64,000 nt of DNA from JBBPZA01 sp963728925 (GTDB lineage: Bacteria; Actinomycetota; Thermoleophilia; Solirubrobacterales; Solirubrobacteraceae), in NCBI GenBank assembly GCA_963728925.1, contig CAVSMB010000014.1, positions 434,001 through 498,000 on the forward strand, given 5' to 3'. Position 1 is the stretch's first letter, and the number at the start of each line of letters is the position of its first letter. The notes under the pieces were generated by a model. It saw only the letters and a program-made list of their open reading frames with translations. It ran no database searches and was not told the origin of the DNA. Shown in pieces: positions 16,988 to 24,510 of this stretch. Both the position numbers and the translations under genes were made by a program.

Positions 16988-17316
16988 CCGGCGAGGCCGC
17001 CGACCTCGAGGCTCTGCTGCGCCGCGCGCTCGTGCCCGTCGAGCCGCCCGAGGAGCTCTCGGCCCGGCTCGAAGCGACGCTCGTCGAGCTCACCGAGCTC
17101 GCCGCCGACGAGCTCGACGCGTGGGAGCTGCGGGCAATGGGCGACCCGCGCAACTGGGTGCGGCCCGCCGCCGCGCTCGTGGTGGGTGGGGGGGCCGCGG
17201 CGGCGCTTGTCGTCGTGCGCGCCCGCCGGCGCCAGGGGCGACGCCGGGGCGCGGCCGGCGTGCTGGGCACGCTGCGCGATGCGGCCGGCGAGGCTCGTCG
17301 CCTCGCCGCTCGCTGA
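16984..17316 (+). CDS. Small single-pass membrane protein, possible anti-sigma partner
   Basis: 110 residues. An acidic N-terminal half with repeated short helices (EALLRRALVPVEPPEELSARLEATLVEL...ELAADELDAWELRAMG) precedes one membrane helix (AAALVVGGGAAAALVVV) and an Arg-rich tail. GTG overlaps the stop of the sigma gene (GTGA), so the two proteins are produced together. A cytoplasmic acidic part anchored by a helix is what a membrane anti-sigma factor would look like, but no zinc-binding H-x3-C-x2-C is present and the assignment is by context only. Confidence 0.6.
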   Translation: MTGEAADLEALLRRALVPVEPPEELSARLEATLVELTELAADELDAWELRAMGDPRNWVRPAAALVVGGGAAAALVVVRARRRQGRRRGAAGVLGTLRDAAGEARRLAAR

Positions 17317-17356
17317 GCTGATCCGTTCGGGCGAGGGCCGCGTAGGATCACCCGGC

Positions 17357-17962
17357 ATGCCTGGCGACAAAGACGCACGGACCGGACCCACCCAGGGGTT
17401 GCGGCAGCTGGGTGACGAGGAGCTGATGCTGCTTGTCGCGCAGGGACGTGCCGAGGCCTTCGAGATGATCTACGAACGACACGGCACCGCCGCCTTCTCC
17501 CTCGCCTACCGCATGTGCGGCAACCGCTCCGCGGCCGAGGACATCGTCCAGGAGGCCTTCCTCTCGATGTGGCGCAGCGGCTCGCGCTACGACCGCATGC
17601 GGGGCAGCGTCCGGACCTGGACGCTCGGGATCGTGCACAACCGCGCGATCGACTCGCTGCGTCGCTCCGTCGTCCACGATCGCCGCCGGGCGAGCGACGA
17701 GGCGCTCGAGGAGCGCTTCGAGGCCCGCGAGAGCACCGAGGTCGAGGTCGCGCGACGCGACGAGGCGCGCTCGATCCGCACGATCCTCGACGGCCTGCCC
17801 GCCGAGCAGTGCAAGGTGATCGAGCTCGCGTACTTCGGCGGCTTCACGCATACCGAGATCGCCGACATGCTCGACACGCCGGTCGGCACGGTGAAGGGGC
17901 GCATGCGCCTCGGCCTGGAGAAGATGCGCGGGGTCCTCACTGCCCAGGGGGCGACGCCGTGA
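17357..17962 (+). CDS. ECF sigma factor, SigK-like
   Basis: 201 residues. Region 2: AFEMIYERHGTAAFSLAYRMCGNRSAAEDIVQEAF with WRSGSRYD; then VRTWTLGIVHNRAIDSLRR. Region 4: LPAEQCKVIELAYFGGFTHTEIADMLDTPVGTVKGRMRLGL. These match the ECF group whose partners are RskA-type anti-sigma factors, and such a partner follows with a GTGA overlap. The ATG at 17357 lies eight bases after TAGGAT. The factor is expected to respond to envelope or redox signals relayed by its partner. Confidence 0.92.
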   Translation: MPGDKDARTGPTQGLRQLGDEELMLLVAQGRAEAFEMIYERHGTAAFSLAYRMCGNRSAAEDIVQEAFLSMWRSGSRYDRMRGSVRTWTLGIVHNRAIDSLRRSVVHDRRRASDEALEERFEARESTEVEVARRDEARSIRTILDGLPAEQCKVIELAYFGGFTHTEIADMLDTPVGTVKGRMRLGLEKMRGVLTAQGATP

Positions 17963-18705
17963 CCGGCCGCGAGCCCCAAGGGATCCACGACGACTTCGTC
18001 GACTCGCAGGCCGCCTACCTTCTGCACGCGCTGCCCGACGACGAGCTCGAGGCCTTCGAGGCCCACATCGCGACCTGCGAGCACTGCCGCCACGATCTCG
18101 CGGGCCTCCGGGTGGCCGCCGACGCCCTGCCCACGGCGGCGGAGCCCGTCGCGCCTCCCGCCGAGCTCAAGGACCGCATCATGACCGTCGTGCGCTCCGA
18201 GGCGGAGCTGCTGCAGGCCGCCGGCGAGAAGGCCGACCGGCCCCCCGCGCCGCGCGCGCGCCGCCGCCGCTGGCCCGGTGGGATCACGCTGAGGCCGGCC
18301 TTCGTCGCCGCGGCCGCCGCGGCCACCCTCGCCCTCGGCGGCGTGCTCGGCTTCGCGCTGCGCGGCGAAGGTGGCGAGACGACGCGCACGGTCCATGCGC
18401 AGGTCGCCCCGACGGTGGCGCCCGGCGCCGAGGCGTCGCTGGAGGTTCGCGGCGACGCGGGCACCCTGCGGGTCGCCAACTGGCCGCAGGCCCCGCGGGG
18501 TCGCGTCTGGGAAGTCTGGACGCAACGTGACGGCCGGGCTCCCCAGCGCACCGATGCGCTCTTCACGGTCTCGAGTGACGGCACCGCGACCGCCGCCGTG
18601 CCCTCGGGGTTGAAGGGCGCCGACGCGGTGCTGGTCACCGACGAGCCGCGGGGCGGCAGCGAGGTCCCCACGCGCCAGCCCGTCGTCCAGGCCTCGTTGA
18701 GCTGA
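17959..18705 (+). CDS. Zinc-binding membrane anti-sigma factor, RskA family
   Basis: 248 residues. The cytoplasmic ZAS domain holds the zinc motif His36-x3-Cys40-x2-Cys43 (HIATCEHC). A proline/arginine linker leads to one membrane helix (LRPAFVAAAAAATLALGGVLGFAL). The outer domain (~residues 140-248) contains WPQAPRGRVWEVWTQRDG, the characteristic RskA/anti-sigma-K C-terminal domain. It should hold the preceding sigma factor inactive until proteolysis. A rhomboid protease gene lies directly downstream, which may or may not take part. Confidence 0.92.
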   Translation: MTGREPQGIHDDFVDSQAAYLLHALPDDELEAFEAHIATCEHCRHDLAGLRVAADALPTAAEPVAPPAELKDRIMTVVRSEAELLQAAGEKADRPPAPRARRRRWPGGITLRPAFVAAAAAATLALGGVLGFALRGEGGETTRTVHAQVAPTVAPGAEASLEVRGDAGTLRVANWPQAPRGRVWEVWTQRDGRAPQRTDALFTVSSDGTATAAVPSGLKGADAVLVTDEPRGGSEVPTRQPVVQASLS

Positions 18706-18754
18706 ACAGCCGTTAACCGGGCCTGAAGTGGCCGCTGCTAGCGTCGGATCGTCC

Positions 18755-19627
18755 GTGGAGACGTGCTACCGACACCCCACCCGCGAGACCGGTGTCTCGT
18801 GCTCGAACTGCGGCCGTGCGATCTGCCCGGACTGCATGACGCCGACCCCCGTCGGCATGCGTTGCCCGGAGTGCTCGCGGCAGCGGACCCCGGTCAAGAC
18901 GATGACCTCGGTGCGCAGCGGGACGCAGCCGACGGTCACCATCACGCTCATCGCGATCAACGTGATCGCCTTCGTCGCCGAGCTCGCCTCGGGCTCGGGC
19001 GTCGGGTCCTCGAGCGCCAGCCGCGTCGTCGACGCCGGGGCGCTCAACGGGCTCAAGATCGCCCAGGACCACGAGTACTGGCGGCTGATCACCGGCGGGT
19101 TCCTCCACGCCGGCGTGCTGCACATCCTCTTCAACATGTACCTGCTCTACGTGCTCGGCGGGCTGCTCGAGCCGGCGATCGGCAAGCTGCGCTTCACCGC
19201 CCTGTACTTCACCTCGCTGCTGGCCGGCTCGCTCGGGGTCATCGTCGCGGGGGCCATCGCCCCGGACATCGGCGGATGGCTCGGCGACAAGCTCGGCTAC
19301 CTCGGCCAGGACACCGTCGGAGCATCGGGCGCCGTGTTCGGGCTGATGGGCGCGGCGGTCGTCGCCATGCGCGCCCGGGGCATCAACCCCATGGAGTCGG
19401 GCATCGGCTGGCTGATCGTCATCAACCTCGGGATCACCTTCGTCATCCCCGGGATCTCGGTCGGGGGCCATATCGGAGGCCTGATCGGCGGCGTCGTCGC
19501 CGGCTGGCTCATCTTCGACGTCGGCGAGCGTCGGCGGGCCGGGGAGGTGATCGGGCTGGCCGCCTGCGCGGTCCTCTCGGTCGGCGCGGTCATCGGCTCG
19601 ATCGCGGTCGCGACCGGCGCGGTCTGA
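18755..19627 (+). CDS. Rhomboid intramembrane serine protease with N-terminal zinc finger
   Basis: 290 residues from GTG 18755, chosen because TAGCGT (18739-18744) ends ten bases before it; a GTG at 18728 is possible. Residues 4-40 carry Cys/His pairs (CYRHP, CSNCGRAICPDC, CPEC) forming a B-box-like zinc finger in the cytoplasm. Six or seven membrane helices follow with the rhomboid core: HEYWRLITGGFLHAGVLHILFNMYLLY, catalytic Ser in GASGAVFG (~191) and catalytic His in GGHIGGLIGG (~237). The substrate is unknown; its position next to a membrane anti-sigma gene is suggestive. Confidence 0.92.
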   Translation: METCYRHPTRETGVSCSNCGRAICPDCMTPTPVGMRCPECSRQRTPVKTMTSVRSGTQPTVTITLIAINVIAFVAELASGSGVGSSSASRVVDAGALNGLKIAQDHEYWRLITGGFLHAGVLHILFNMYLLYVLGGLLEPAIGKLRFTALYFTSLLAGSLGVIVAGAIAPDIGGWLGDKLGYLGQDTVGASGAVFGLMGAAVVAMRARGINPMESGIGWLIVINLGITFVIPGISVGGHIGGLIGGVVAGWLIFDVGERRRAGEVIGLAACAVLSVGAVIGSIAVATGAV

Positions 19628-19654
19628 GTCGCCGGGCCGCGGCCCGCGGCCCGC

Positions 19655-20572
19655 CTAGCCGCGTGGCGCGGCCTCGAGCTCCTCGAGCTCGATCGCGCGC
19701 GCTCCGCCCTCGGGCTCGTCGACGAGCACCGGGTGCAGCACGTGGGCCAGCTCCTCGAGCCCGTCGACGAGGCGCGGCCCGGGGCGCGAGAAGTGCGCCG
19801 CGGCGTCGACCGCGACCACGCGCTCGGCGCCCAGCGCCCGCAGCCGCTCGGCGAAGTCGCGCGCCTCGCGGGCGCTGCGGTGCTCGTCGTAGCCGCACGG
19901 CATGACGACGACCACCGCCGGCCGTGACGCGGCGACCTCCTCCCAGCTCGCCTCGCGCGAGTGCTCGCCGGGCAGGCCGAGGAGATCCTCGCCACCGGCG
20001 TACTCGATGATCTGGGGCGTCCAGTGGCCGCCGACGAACACGGGGTCCAGCCACTCGAGCGCCGCGACCCGCGGGCGCTCGGCGTCGCGCACGGCGAGGC
20101 GGACACGATCGATGCGGCCGGCGAGCTCCTGCACGAGCTCCACGCCGGCGTCGCGGCGCCCGGTCGCCTCGGCGATCGTCCGGATGTCGCCCAGGACCTC
20201 GCCGAGCGTGCTCGGGTCCAGCGAGATGACGTCGGGCGGGTGCTCCATGGTCTGGGCGAGCGAGACGACGTCCTCGTAGGCGACGGCGCACACCGCGCAC
20301 ACGGCCTGGGTGAGGATGAGGTCGGGCTCGAGCTCGCGCACGGCGTCCTCGTCGAGCTCGTAGATCGCCTTGCCCTCCAGCGTGCGCTTGCGGACGGCGG
20401 CGTCGATCTCCGCCGGCCCGAGGCCCTCGGGCAGCACGTCGCCCGTCACGCGCGGCAGCTCCTCGACCTCCGGCGGCCAGTCGCACTCGTGGGTGACGCC
20501 GACGACCTCTTCGTCAAGACCGAGGGCGAAGCAGATCTCCGTTGCCGAGGGAACCAGCGAGACGATTCGCAC
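19655..20572 (-). CDS. Cobalamin-binding (BtuF-like) protein without signal peptide
   Basis: 305 residues beginning directly with IVSLVPSATEICFALG, the first strand-loop of the periplasmic B12-binding fold. Other family blocks are VGVTHECDWP, LEPDLILTQAVCAVCAV, and VFVGGHWTPQIIEYAGGEDLLG. No signal peptide or lipobox precedes them, so unlike BtuF this protein should stay in the cytoplasm; such forms are common in actinobacteria and cyanobacteria. GTG at 20572 follows a minus-strand TACCCT by seven bases. The other B12-related gene in the window is 3 kb away (23624-24283). Confidence 0.85.
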   Translation of the reverse strand: MRIVSLVPSATEICFALGLDEEVVGVTHECDWPPEVEELPRVTGDVLPEGLGPAEIDAAVRKRTLEGKAIYELDEDAVRELEPDLILTQAVCAVCAVAYEDVVSLAQTMEHPPDVISLDPSTLGEVLGDIRTIAEATGRRDAGVELVQELAGRIDRVRLAVRDAERPRVAALEWLDPVFVGGHWTPQIIEYAGGEDLLGLPGEHSREASWEEVAASRPAVVVVMPCGYDEHRSAREARDFAERLRALGAERVVAVDAAAHFSRPGPRLVDGLEELAHVLHPVLVDEPEGGARAIELEELEAAPRG

Positions 20573-20579
20573 GCAGTGC

Positions 20580-20596
20580 AGGGTAGGGGGTACCCT
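20580..20596. promoter_or_regulatory. Back-to-back -10 hexamers for two leaderless genes
   Basis: Minus-strand TACCCT (20580-20585) and plus-strand TACCCT (20591-20596) lie five bases apart. Each is seven bases from its own GTG start (20572 and 20604). The whole divergent control region is 31 bases, so the two promoters must compete for polymerase or share a regulator. Confidence 0.5.
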
Positions 20597-20603
20597 GTCG
20601 CGC

Positions 20604-20882
20604 GTGCCGCCGCTCGACGAGGAGGAGATCGACCGCCGTCTCTGGGACGGCGAGTGGGAGCGCGAGGGCGACGCCATCACGCGCGAGCTGCGCTTCGACG
20701 ACTTCCTCGCGGCCGTCGCCTTCGTGAACCGCGTGGCCGAGGCGGCACAGGACGCCGACCACCACCCCGACATCCTCGTGCACGGCTACAACAAGGTCCG
20801 CCTCACGCTCTCGACGCACTCCGAGGGCGGCGTGACCGAGCGCGACTTCGAGCTCGCCTCGGCGATCGACCGCCTCGCGTGA
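20604..20882 (+). CDS. phhB: Pterin-4a-carbinolamine dehydratase
   Basis: 92 residues, the normal size. The active-site block is ADHHPDILVHGYNKVRLTLSTH, containing the His-His-Pro dyad and the second conserved His in LSTHSEGGVTERDFELA. In characterised organisms the enzyme dehydrates 4a-hydroxytetrahydropterin; in bacteria without phenylalanine hydroxylase it is thought to have a repair role. No aromatic hydroxylase is visible nearby. GTG start with TACCCT seven bases upstream. The stop overlaps a decayed carbon-nitrogen hydrolase. Confidence 0.93.
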   Translation: MPPLDEEEIDRRLWDGEWEREGDAITRELRFDDFLAAVAFVNRVAEAAQDADHHPDILVHGYNKVRLTLSTHSEGGVTERDFELASAIDRLA

Positions 20883-21243
20883 GGGAGCGGCCGCGGCTCC
20901 TCGGCCCGTCCGACCGCCGCCGCCCGGCGGCGACCGCGCGCGACCTCGTCGTCCTGCCCGAGGACCTCGGCCTGTTCGCGGCGCTGGGCGGCTCGCGCGG
21001 TGCGGCCGCCCGCGCGATCACCCCGCGGGGCGGCGGGCTCGTCGGGGCGATCAGCTCGCTCCTGGGGACCTACACACCGGTGCTGGACCTCTACGCGCGG
21101 CGCCACCGGGGCTCAGGGCCCGCGGGATCCCGGCCCGGCTGCTGACCGTCGCCCTGACCGACACCTTCGCGCGCACCGCGGTCGAGGCCTAGGCAAGGCT
21201 CGCCGACCGCTACGACGTCTACCTCGAGGCGGGCATCGGGTAG
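20879..21243 (+). pseudogene. Broken carbon-nitrogen hydrolase (nitrilase superfamily) fragment
   Basis: The first frame gives DLVVLPEDLGLFAALGGSRG, with the family's catalytic-Glu region (LPED), and LLGTYTPVLDLYARRHRG. A one-base loss in a G run near 21107-21111 shifts the frame; the next frame continues sensibly with ARGIPARLLTVALTDTFARTAVEA, then meets an internal TAG at 21190-21192, continues ARLADRYDVYLEAGIG and stops at 21241-21243. The Lys and Cys parts of the catalytic triad are absent. The remnant is therefore truncated and inactive. Its GTG overlaps the pterin dehydratase stop, so it was once part of that operon. Confidence 0.65.
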
Positions 21244-21252
21244 CGTTGCTCC

Positions 21253-22032
21253 GTGGCCGAGCGCGATCCGTGGGCGACGCTGATAAGCGTCGCCGGGGCC
21301 GCCGGCGCGGCGGCGGGCATCGTCTACTTGGCGGGCGGGGTCGTCCTGTCGCTGCGCTACGAGGGGCTTGGGCTCTCGGGCCAGCAGGCGGTCGGCCTAA
21401 CGCCCCGGGAGGTCCTGCTCTTTGCCGGCGCGCGCTCCCTCCTGCTCTGGTGGCTCGTCGGGCTGGCCGTCGTCCTCCTGCTCCTGCGCTTCGTGCCGCG
21501 GCTCGGCGGCGTCCGGGTCCGGCGGGCGCCGGTGCTCGCCGTCCTCATTGCCGCGGTGCTCGCCGGTCTCCTCCTCCTCCTCCGCGTTTGGTGGCCGCTG
21601 GCCACGCTCGTCGCGCTGACGGTGCTCGTCCTCGCGGTGGCGCGCTGGCGCGGCCGGCCCGTCCTGCTGTTCGTCGTCTCGGCGGCGGCGATCTCGCTCA
21701 TCGCGGTGTCCGTCGAGGCCGACCGGCTGAGCTACAAGGTCGACCGCGTCTGCGTCGGACTCCTCGCCGGCGGCGCGACCGCTGCCGAACCGCGCGCGCC
21801 CGCGCCGGCGCTCGCCGTCGGCCGGCGCTGCGGCGTGCTTGTCGGCCAGAGCGACCGCGGGTTCTACGTCGGCGCGATCGCGCGCCGCGGTACCTCCCAG
21901 CTCGTCTTCGTGCCGGCCGATCGGGTGGCCGGAGCCGCTTCGACCAAAGTGCTGATCCGAGTCGTACGGAGCTACGCGTCCGCGCGGCGAGAGCGCCTCG
22001 TCTCCCGCCTGCTCGGCACCGAGATCCGCTGA
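21253..22032 (+). CDS. Multi-pass membrane protein of unknown function
   Basis: 259 residues with about five hydrophobic helices (GAAAGIVYLAGGVVLSL; LLLWWLVGLAVVLLLLRF; APVLAVLIAAVLAGLLLLL; WPLATLVALTVLVLAV; VLLFVVSAAAISLIAV) followed by a soluble domain of ~90 residues with CGVLVGQSDRGFYVGAI. The early 'LSLRYEGLGLSGQQAVGLTPREVLL' loop probably faces outward. No known motif. GTG at 21253 follows TAGCGT by six bases, so it has its own promoter despite the close upstream pseudogene. Confidence 0.7.
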   Translation: MAERDPWATLISVAGAAGAAAGIVYLAGGVVLSLRYEGLGLSGQQAVGLTPREVLLFAGARSLLLWWLVGLAVVLLLLRFVPRLGGVRVRRAPVLAVLIAAVLAGLLLLLRVWWPLATLVALTVLVLAVARWRGRPVLLFVVSAAAISLIAVSVEADRLSYKVDRVCVGLLAGGATAAEPRAPAPALAVGRRCGVLVGQSDRGFYVGAIARRGTSQLVFVPADRVAGAASTKVLIRVVRSYASARRERLVSRLLGTEIR

Positions 22033-22283
22033 GCGCTCGGCGCACAGGGGCTCGAAGAGCAGGCAGCGCAGCGCATGGTTGTCGGAGCGCGCGGTCGACG
22101 GGGCGCCCGGCGATCCGCTCGGGCCGCCTAATCCAGCGTGCCGAGCCACTCGCCGGTCCGCAGCCCGGGTCGGGCCTGCGCCGGCGGCCGCTGGTGCTAC
22201 GGTGTCGCCGTTCGCCCGATGCGCGACGACGATCCACCCCGAAGTAGCGGCGAACACGCCGCTGCCCTGCCGGCGGCGCCCGC
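22033..22283. other. Intergenic region
   Basis: No convincing gene. A TACGGT hexamer at 22198-22203 is a possible -10 for the downstream CNNM gene, giving it an ~75-base leader. No terminator-like hairpin with a T run was seen. Confidence 0.3.
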
Positions 22284-23603
22284 TTGACCGCGCTCTTCCT
22301 CGTCGCGATCGTCCTGCTCGTCCTCGTCAACGGGTTCTTCGTGGCGAGCGAGTTCGCGCTGGTCCGCATGCGGCGCGGCCGCATGGAGACCCTTGCCGAG
22401 CAGGGCAAGCGCGGCGCGAGCACGGCGCTGCTGCTCCTGGACGACCTCTCCAAGTACCTCTCGTCGTGCCAGTTCGGCATCACCCTCGCCTCACTGGGCA
22501 TCGGCTTCCTCGGGGAGCCGGCGATCGCGCAGCTCGTCGAGCCCGCGCTCGGCAACGTCGTGAGCCACGGCGTCGCCGTCGTCATCGCGATCGTCTTCGC
22601 CTACTCGATCTCGACCGCGCTGCACATCACCTTCGGCGAGCAGGTCCCGAAGATCTGGGCGATCGTCACCGCCGAGGAGATGGCCCGGCGCATTGCGCGG
22701 CCGCTCTACTGGTTCACGCGCGTCTTCCAGCCGGCGATCATCACCCTCAACGCCGCCTCGAACGGGATCCTCCGCCTGGGCGGCATCCGCGCTGACGCGG
22801 CGGCCGAGGAGGGCGGAAGCCCGGAGGAGCTCAAGCTCCTCATCGCGGACTCGCTCTCGGGCGGCAAGCTCGATGCCGGCGAGGCGGGGATGCTCACCGG
22901 CGTCTTCCATCTGCACGAGCAGCAGGCGCGCCAGGTGATGACGCCGTTCCCCGCGGTGGTGACCGTCGACACGTCCGAGGACGTCGAGACCGCGCTGCGC
23001 CGCTGCGTGTCCTCCGGCCACACGCGCCTGGTGGTGACCGAGGACGCGAACCCCGACCGCGTCAAGGGCATAGTGCACGTGAACGGGCTGGCGCGGGCGA
23101 TGCTCGCTGACGGCCCGAGCGCGTCGATCGAGCGGCTCGTGCGCAGCGTGCCGATCGTCCCCGCGACCAAGCCCCTCGACGATCTGCTGGCCGACCTGCA
23201 GCGCCAGCGCGCAGCCCTGGCGGTGGTGGTCGACGAGTACGGCCGTACCGCGGGCGTGGTCACCGTGGAGGACATCGTCGAGGAGGTCGTCGGCGAGATC
23301 GAGGACGAGACCGATCCCGCCGGCGGCGCGGTGCGCAAGCTGGCGAACGGCGACTGGTTCGTGCGCGGCCACGTGGCAGTCGACGACCTCGCCGACTACG
23401 GCCTCGAGCTCCCGACGGAGACCGACGCCTACAACTCGGTCGGCGGGTTCGTCTTCGACCACCTCGGGCGGCTCCCCAAGCGCGGCGACACCGTACGCGC
23501 GAACGGGTACTCGATCCGGGTCGAGTCGGTGCGCGAGAACCGCGTGGAGGCGGTGCGCATCCGCGAGCGCGGCGGGCCGGGCAATCGCGCGACCTCGTCC
23601 TGA
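22284..23603 (+). CDS. CNNM-type membrane protein with CBS pair and CorC domain (hemolysin C family)
   Basis: 439 residues, complete. The DUF21/CNNM membrane domain includes LVNGFFVASEFALVRMRRGR and SCQFGITLASLGIGFLGEPA. A tandem CBS domain follows (MTPFPAVVTVDTSEDVETALRRC; VPIVPATKPLDDLLADLQRQRAALAVVVDEYG). The protein ends with the CorC_HlyC domain (FVRGHVAVDDL; YNSVGGFVFDHLGRLPKRGD). Relatives are implicated in magnesium or cobalt efflux; the old 'hemolysin' name is not supported functionally. The start is TTG at 22284; there is no nearby ATG that keeps the first helix. Confidence 0.93.
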   Translation: MTALFLVAIVLLVLVNGFFVASEFALVRMRRGRMETLAEQGKRGASTALLLLDDLSKYLSSCQFGITLASLGIGFLGEPAIAQLVEPALGNVVSHGVAVVIAIVFAYSISTALHITFGEQVPKIWAIVTAEEMARRIARPLYWFTRVFQPAIITLNAASNGILRLGGIRADAAAEEGGSPEELKLLIADSLSGGKLDAGEAGMLTGVFHLHEQQARQVMTPFPAVVTVDTSEDVETALRRCVSSGHTRLVVTEDANPDRVKGIVHVNGLARAMLADGPSASIERLVRSVPIVPATKPLDDLLADLQRQRAALAVVVDEYGRTAGVVTVEDIVEEVVGEIEDETDPAGGAVRKLANGDWFVRGHVAVDDLADYGLELPTETDAYNSVGGFVFDHLGRLPKRGDTVRANGYSIRVESVRENRVEAVRIRERGGPGNRATSS

Positions 23604-23623
23604 CGGGGTCGGCTAGGCCTAAG

Positions 23624-24283
23624 CTAGTTGCTCCAGGGGTGATGGACGAGGGCGTCGACCAGGTCGACGACCTCGGCGACGCTGCGGGAGAGCATCACGG
23701 GCTCGGCCGCCGCGGTACCGGGCGGGACGCCCTGACCGCCGACCATAACCGGCACGCTCGGATTGACCGCGGCGATCGCCTGCAGGGCCCGCGCGAGCCG
23801 GTCGGCCAGCTCGGGGAGCGTCACCGAGAGCCCCACGACGTCGGGCTCGTGGCGGCGCACGGCGGCCCCGAGCGCCTCCGGCGGCACGTCGGAGCCGAGC
23901 AGGCGCACGTCGTAGCCCGCGTGGAGCAGCAGGTTGGCGGCCATCTCGAGCCCGACGGTGTGGCGCTCCAGTTCGACGGCCGCGAGCAGCACGCGGCGCG
24001 TCGAGCGCCGGGCCGTGAGGCGGAAGGACTCGCGCTGCAGTGCGATCACGCGCATGGTCATGTGGGTGGCGAGATGCTCGTCGGCCACGCCGATGACCCC
24101 GCGGCGCCACAGCCTGCCGATCTCGTGCATCGCCGGCGTGATGACGTCGGCCTGGACGGTCGCCTCGTCGAGCCCGGCCTCGATGCCCTCGCGCACGGCG
24201 ATCTCGGCGGCCTCGATCTCGCCCGCGAGCAGCGCCGCGAGATAGGCCTCCCTGCACTGCGGGGTGATCTCCGAGCGCCGCAC
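23624..24283 (-). CDS. Stand-alone cobalamin-binding protein with CarH-like cap
   Basis: 219 residues. Residues ~1-90 are a four-helix B12-binding cap with Trp59-x9-Glu69-His70, the W-x9-EH arrangement known from light-sensing CarH. Residues ~97-210 are the Rossmann B12 domain with Glu106-x-His108-x2-Gly111 (the D/E-x-H-x2-G lower ligand motif), followed by GYDVRLLGSDVP and GLSVTLPE, and the GG in VMVGGQGV. No MerR DNA-binding domain is fused, so it would act by protein contact or as one half of a split photoreceptor. GTG start at 24283. A strong hairpin separates it from the upstream minus-strand genes. Confidence 0.85.
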   Translation of the reverse strand: MRRSEITPQCREAYLAALLAGEIEAAEIAVREGIEAGLDEATVQADVITPAMHEIGRLWRRGVIGVADEHLATHMTMRVIALQRESFRLTARRSTRRVLLAAVELERHTVGLEMAANLLLHAGYDVRLLGSDVPPEALGAAVRRHEPDVVGLSVTLPELADRLARALQAIAAVNPSVPVMVGGQGVPPGTAAAEPVMLSRSVAEVVDLVDALVHHPWSN

Positions 24284-24298
24284 GCCGCCTCTCGACCC

Positions 24299-24481
24299 CT
24301 ATACCCGCGGAGCGGGGACAGGCGCGTGGGGCCCGCGGAAACAGAACGGGCCCCTTGCGGGGCCCGTTCCGTGCTTCATATGGGAGGAGGTGCGGCTGTG
24401 AGGTACGTCGCACGGGCAGTATGCGGTCGCGGCCTCAAGCCGGACTAAAGCGTCCCTAACGGTTTCTCCCGGTTCTCTCAT
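24299..24481 (-). CDS. Possible 60-residue small protein (or the sequence of a small RNA)
   Basis: An ATG at 24481 opens a frame starting MREPGETVRDALVRLEAATAY, an amphipathic helix-like start with normal codon use, followed by CPCDVPHS with Cys-x-Cys and His. The last third runs through a perfect hairpin (24345-24368) and is unlikely to be selected as protein. There is no Shine-Dalgarno sequence. The alternative is a structured small RNA of ~130 bases ending at that hairpin. I cannot choose between them. Confidence 0.25.
   Translation of the reverse strand: MREPGETVRDALVRLEAATAYCPCDVPHSRTSSHMKHGTGPARGPFCFRGPHAPVPAPRV
24345..24368 (-). terminator. Strong hairpin, probable minus-strand terminator
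   Basis: A perfect ten-base stem (AACGGGCCCC pairing with GGGGCCCGTT) closes a four-base loop. On the minus strand it is followed by TTCTGTTTCC, the nearest thing to a U tract; on the plus strand no such tract follows. It lies between the hydroxyacyl-CoA dehydrogenase and the B12-protein gene, both on the minus strand. Confidence 0.6.
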
Positions 24482-24510
24482 GAAGAGCCCGGAGCCGCCG
24501 GGACGAAGGA

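Noticed and set aside
24345..24368. Hairpin as a plus-strand terminator
   Set aside because: No plus-strand gene ends nearby, and the U-rich tail is on the minus strand.
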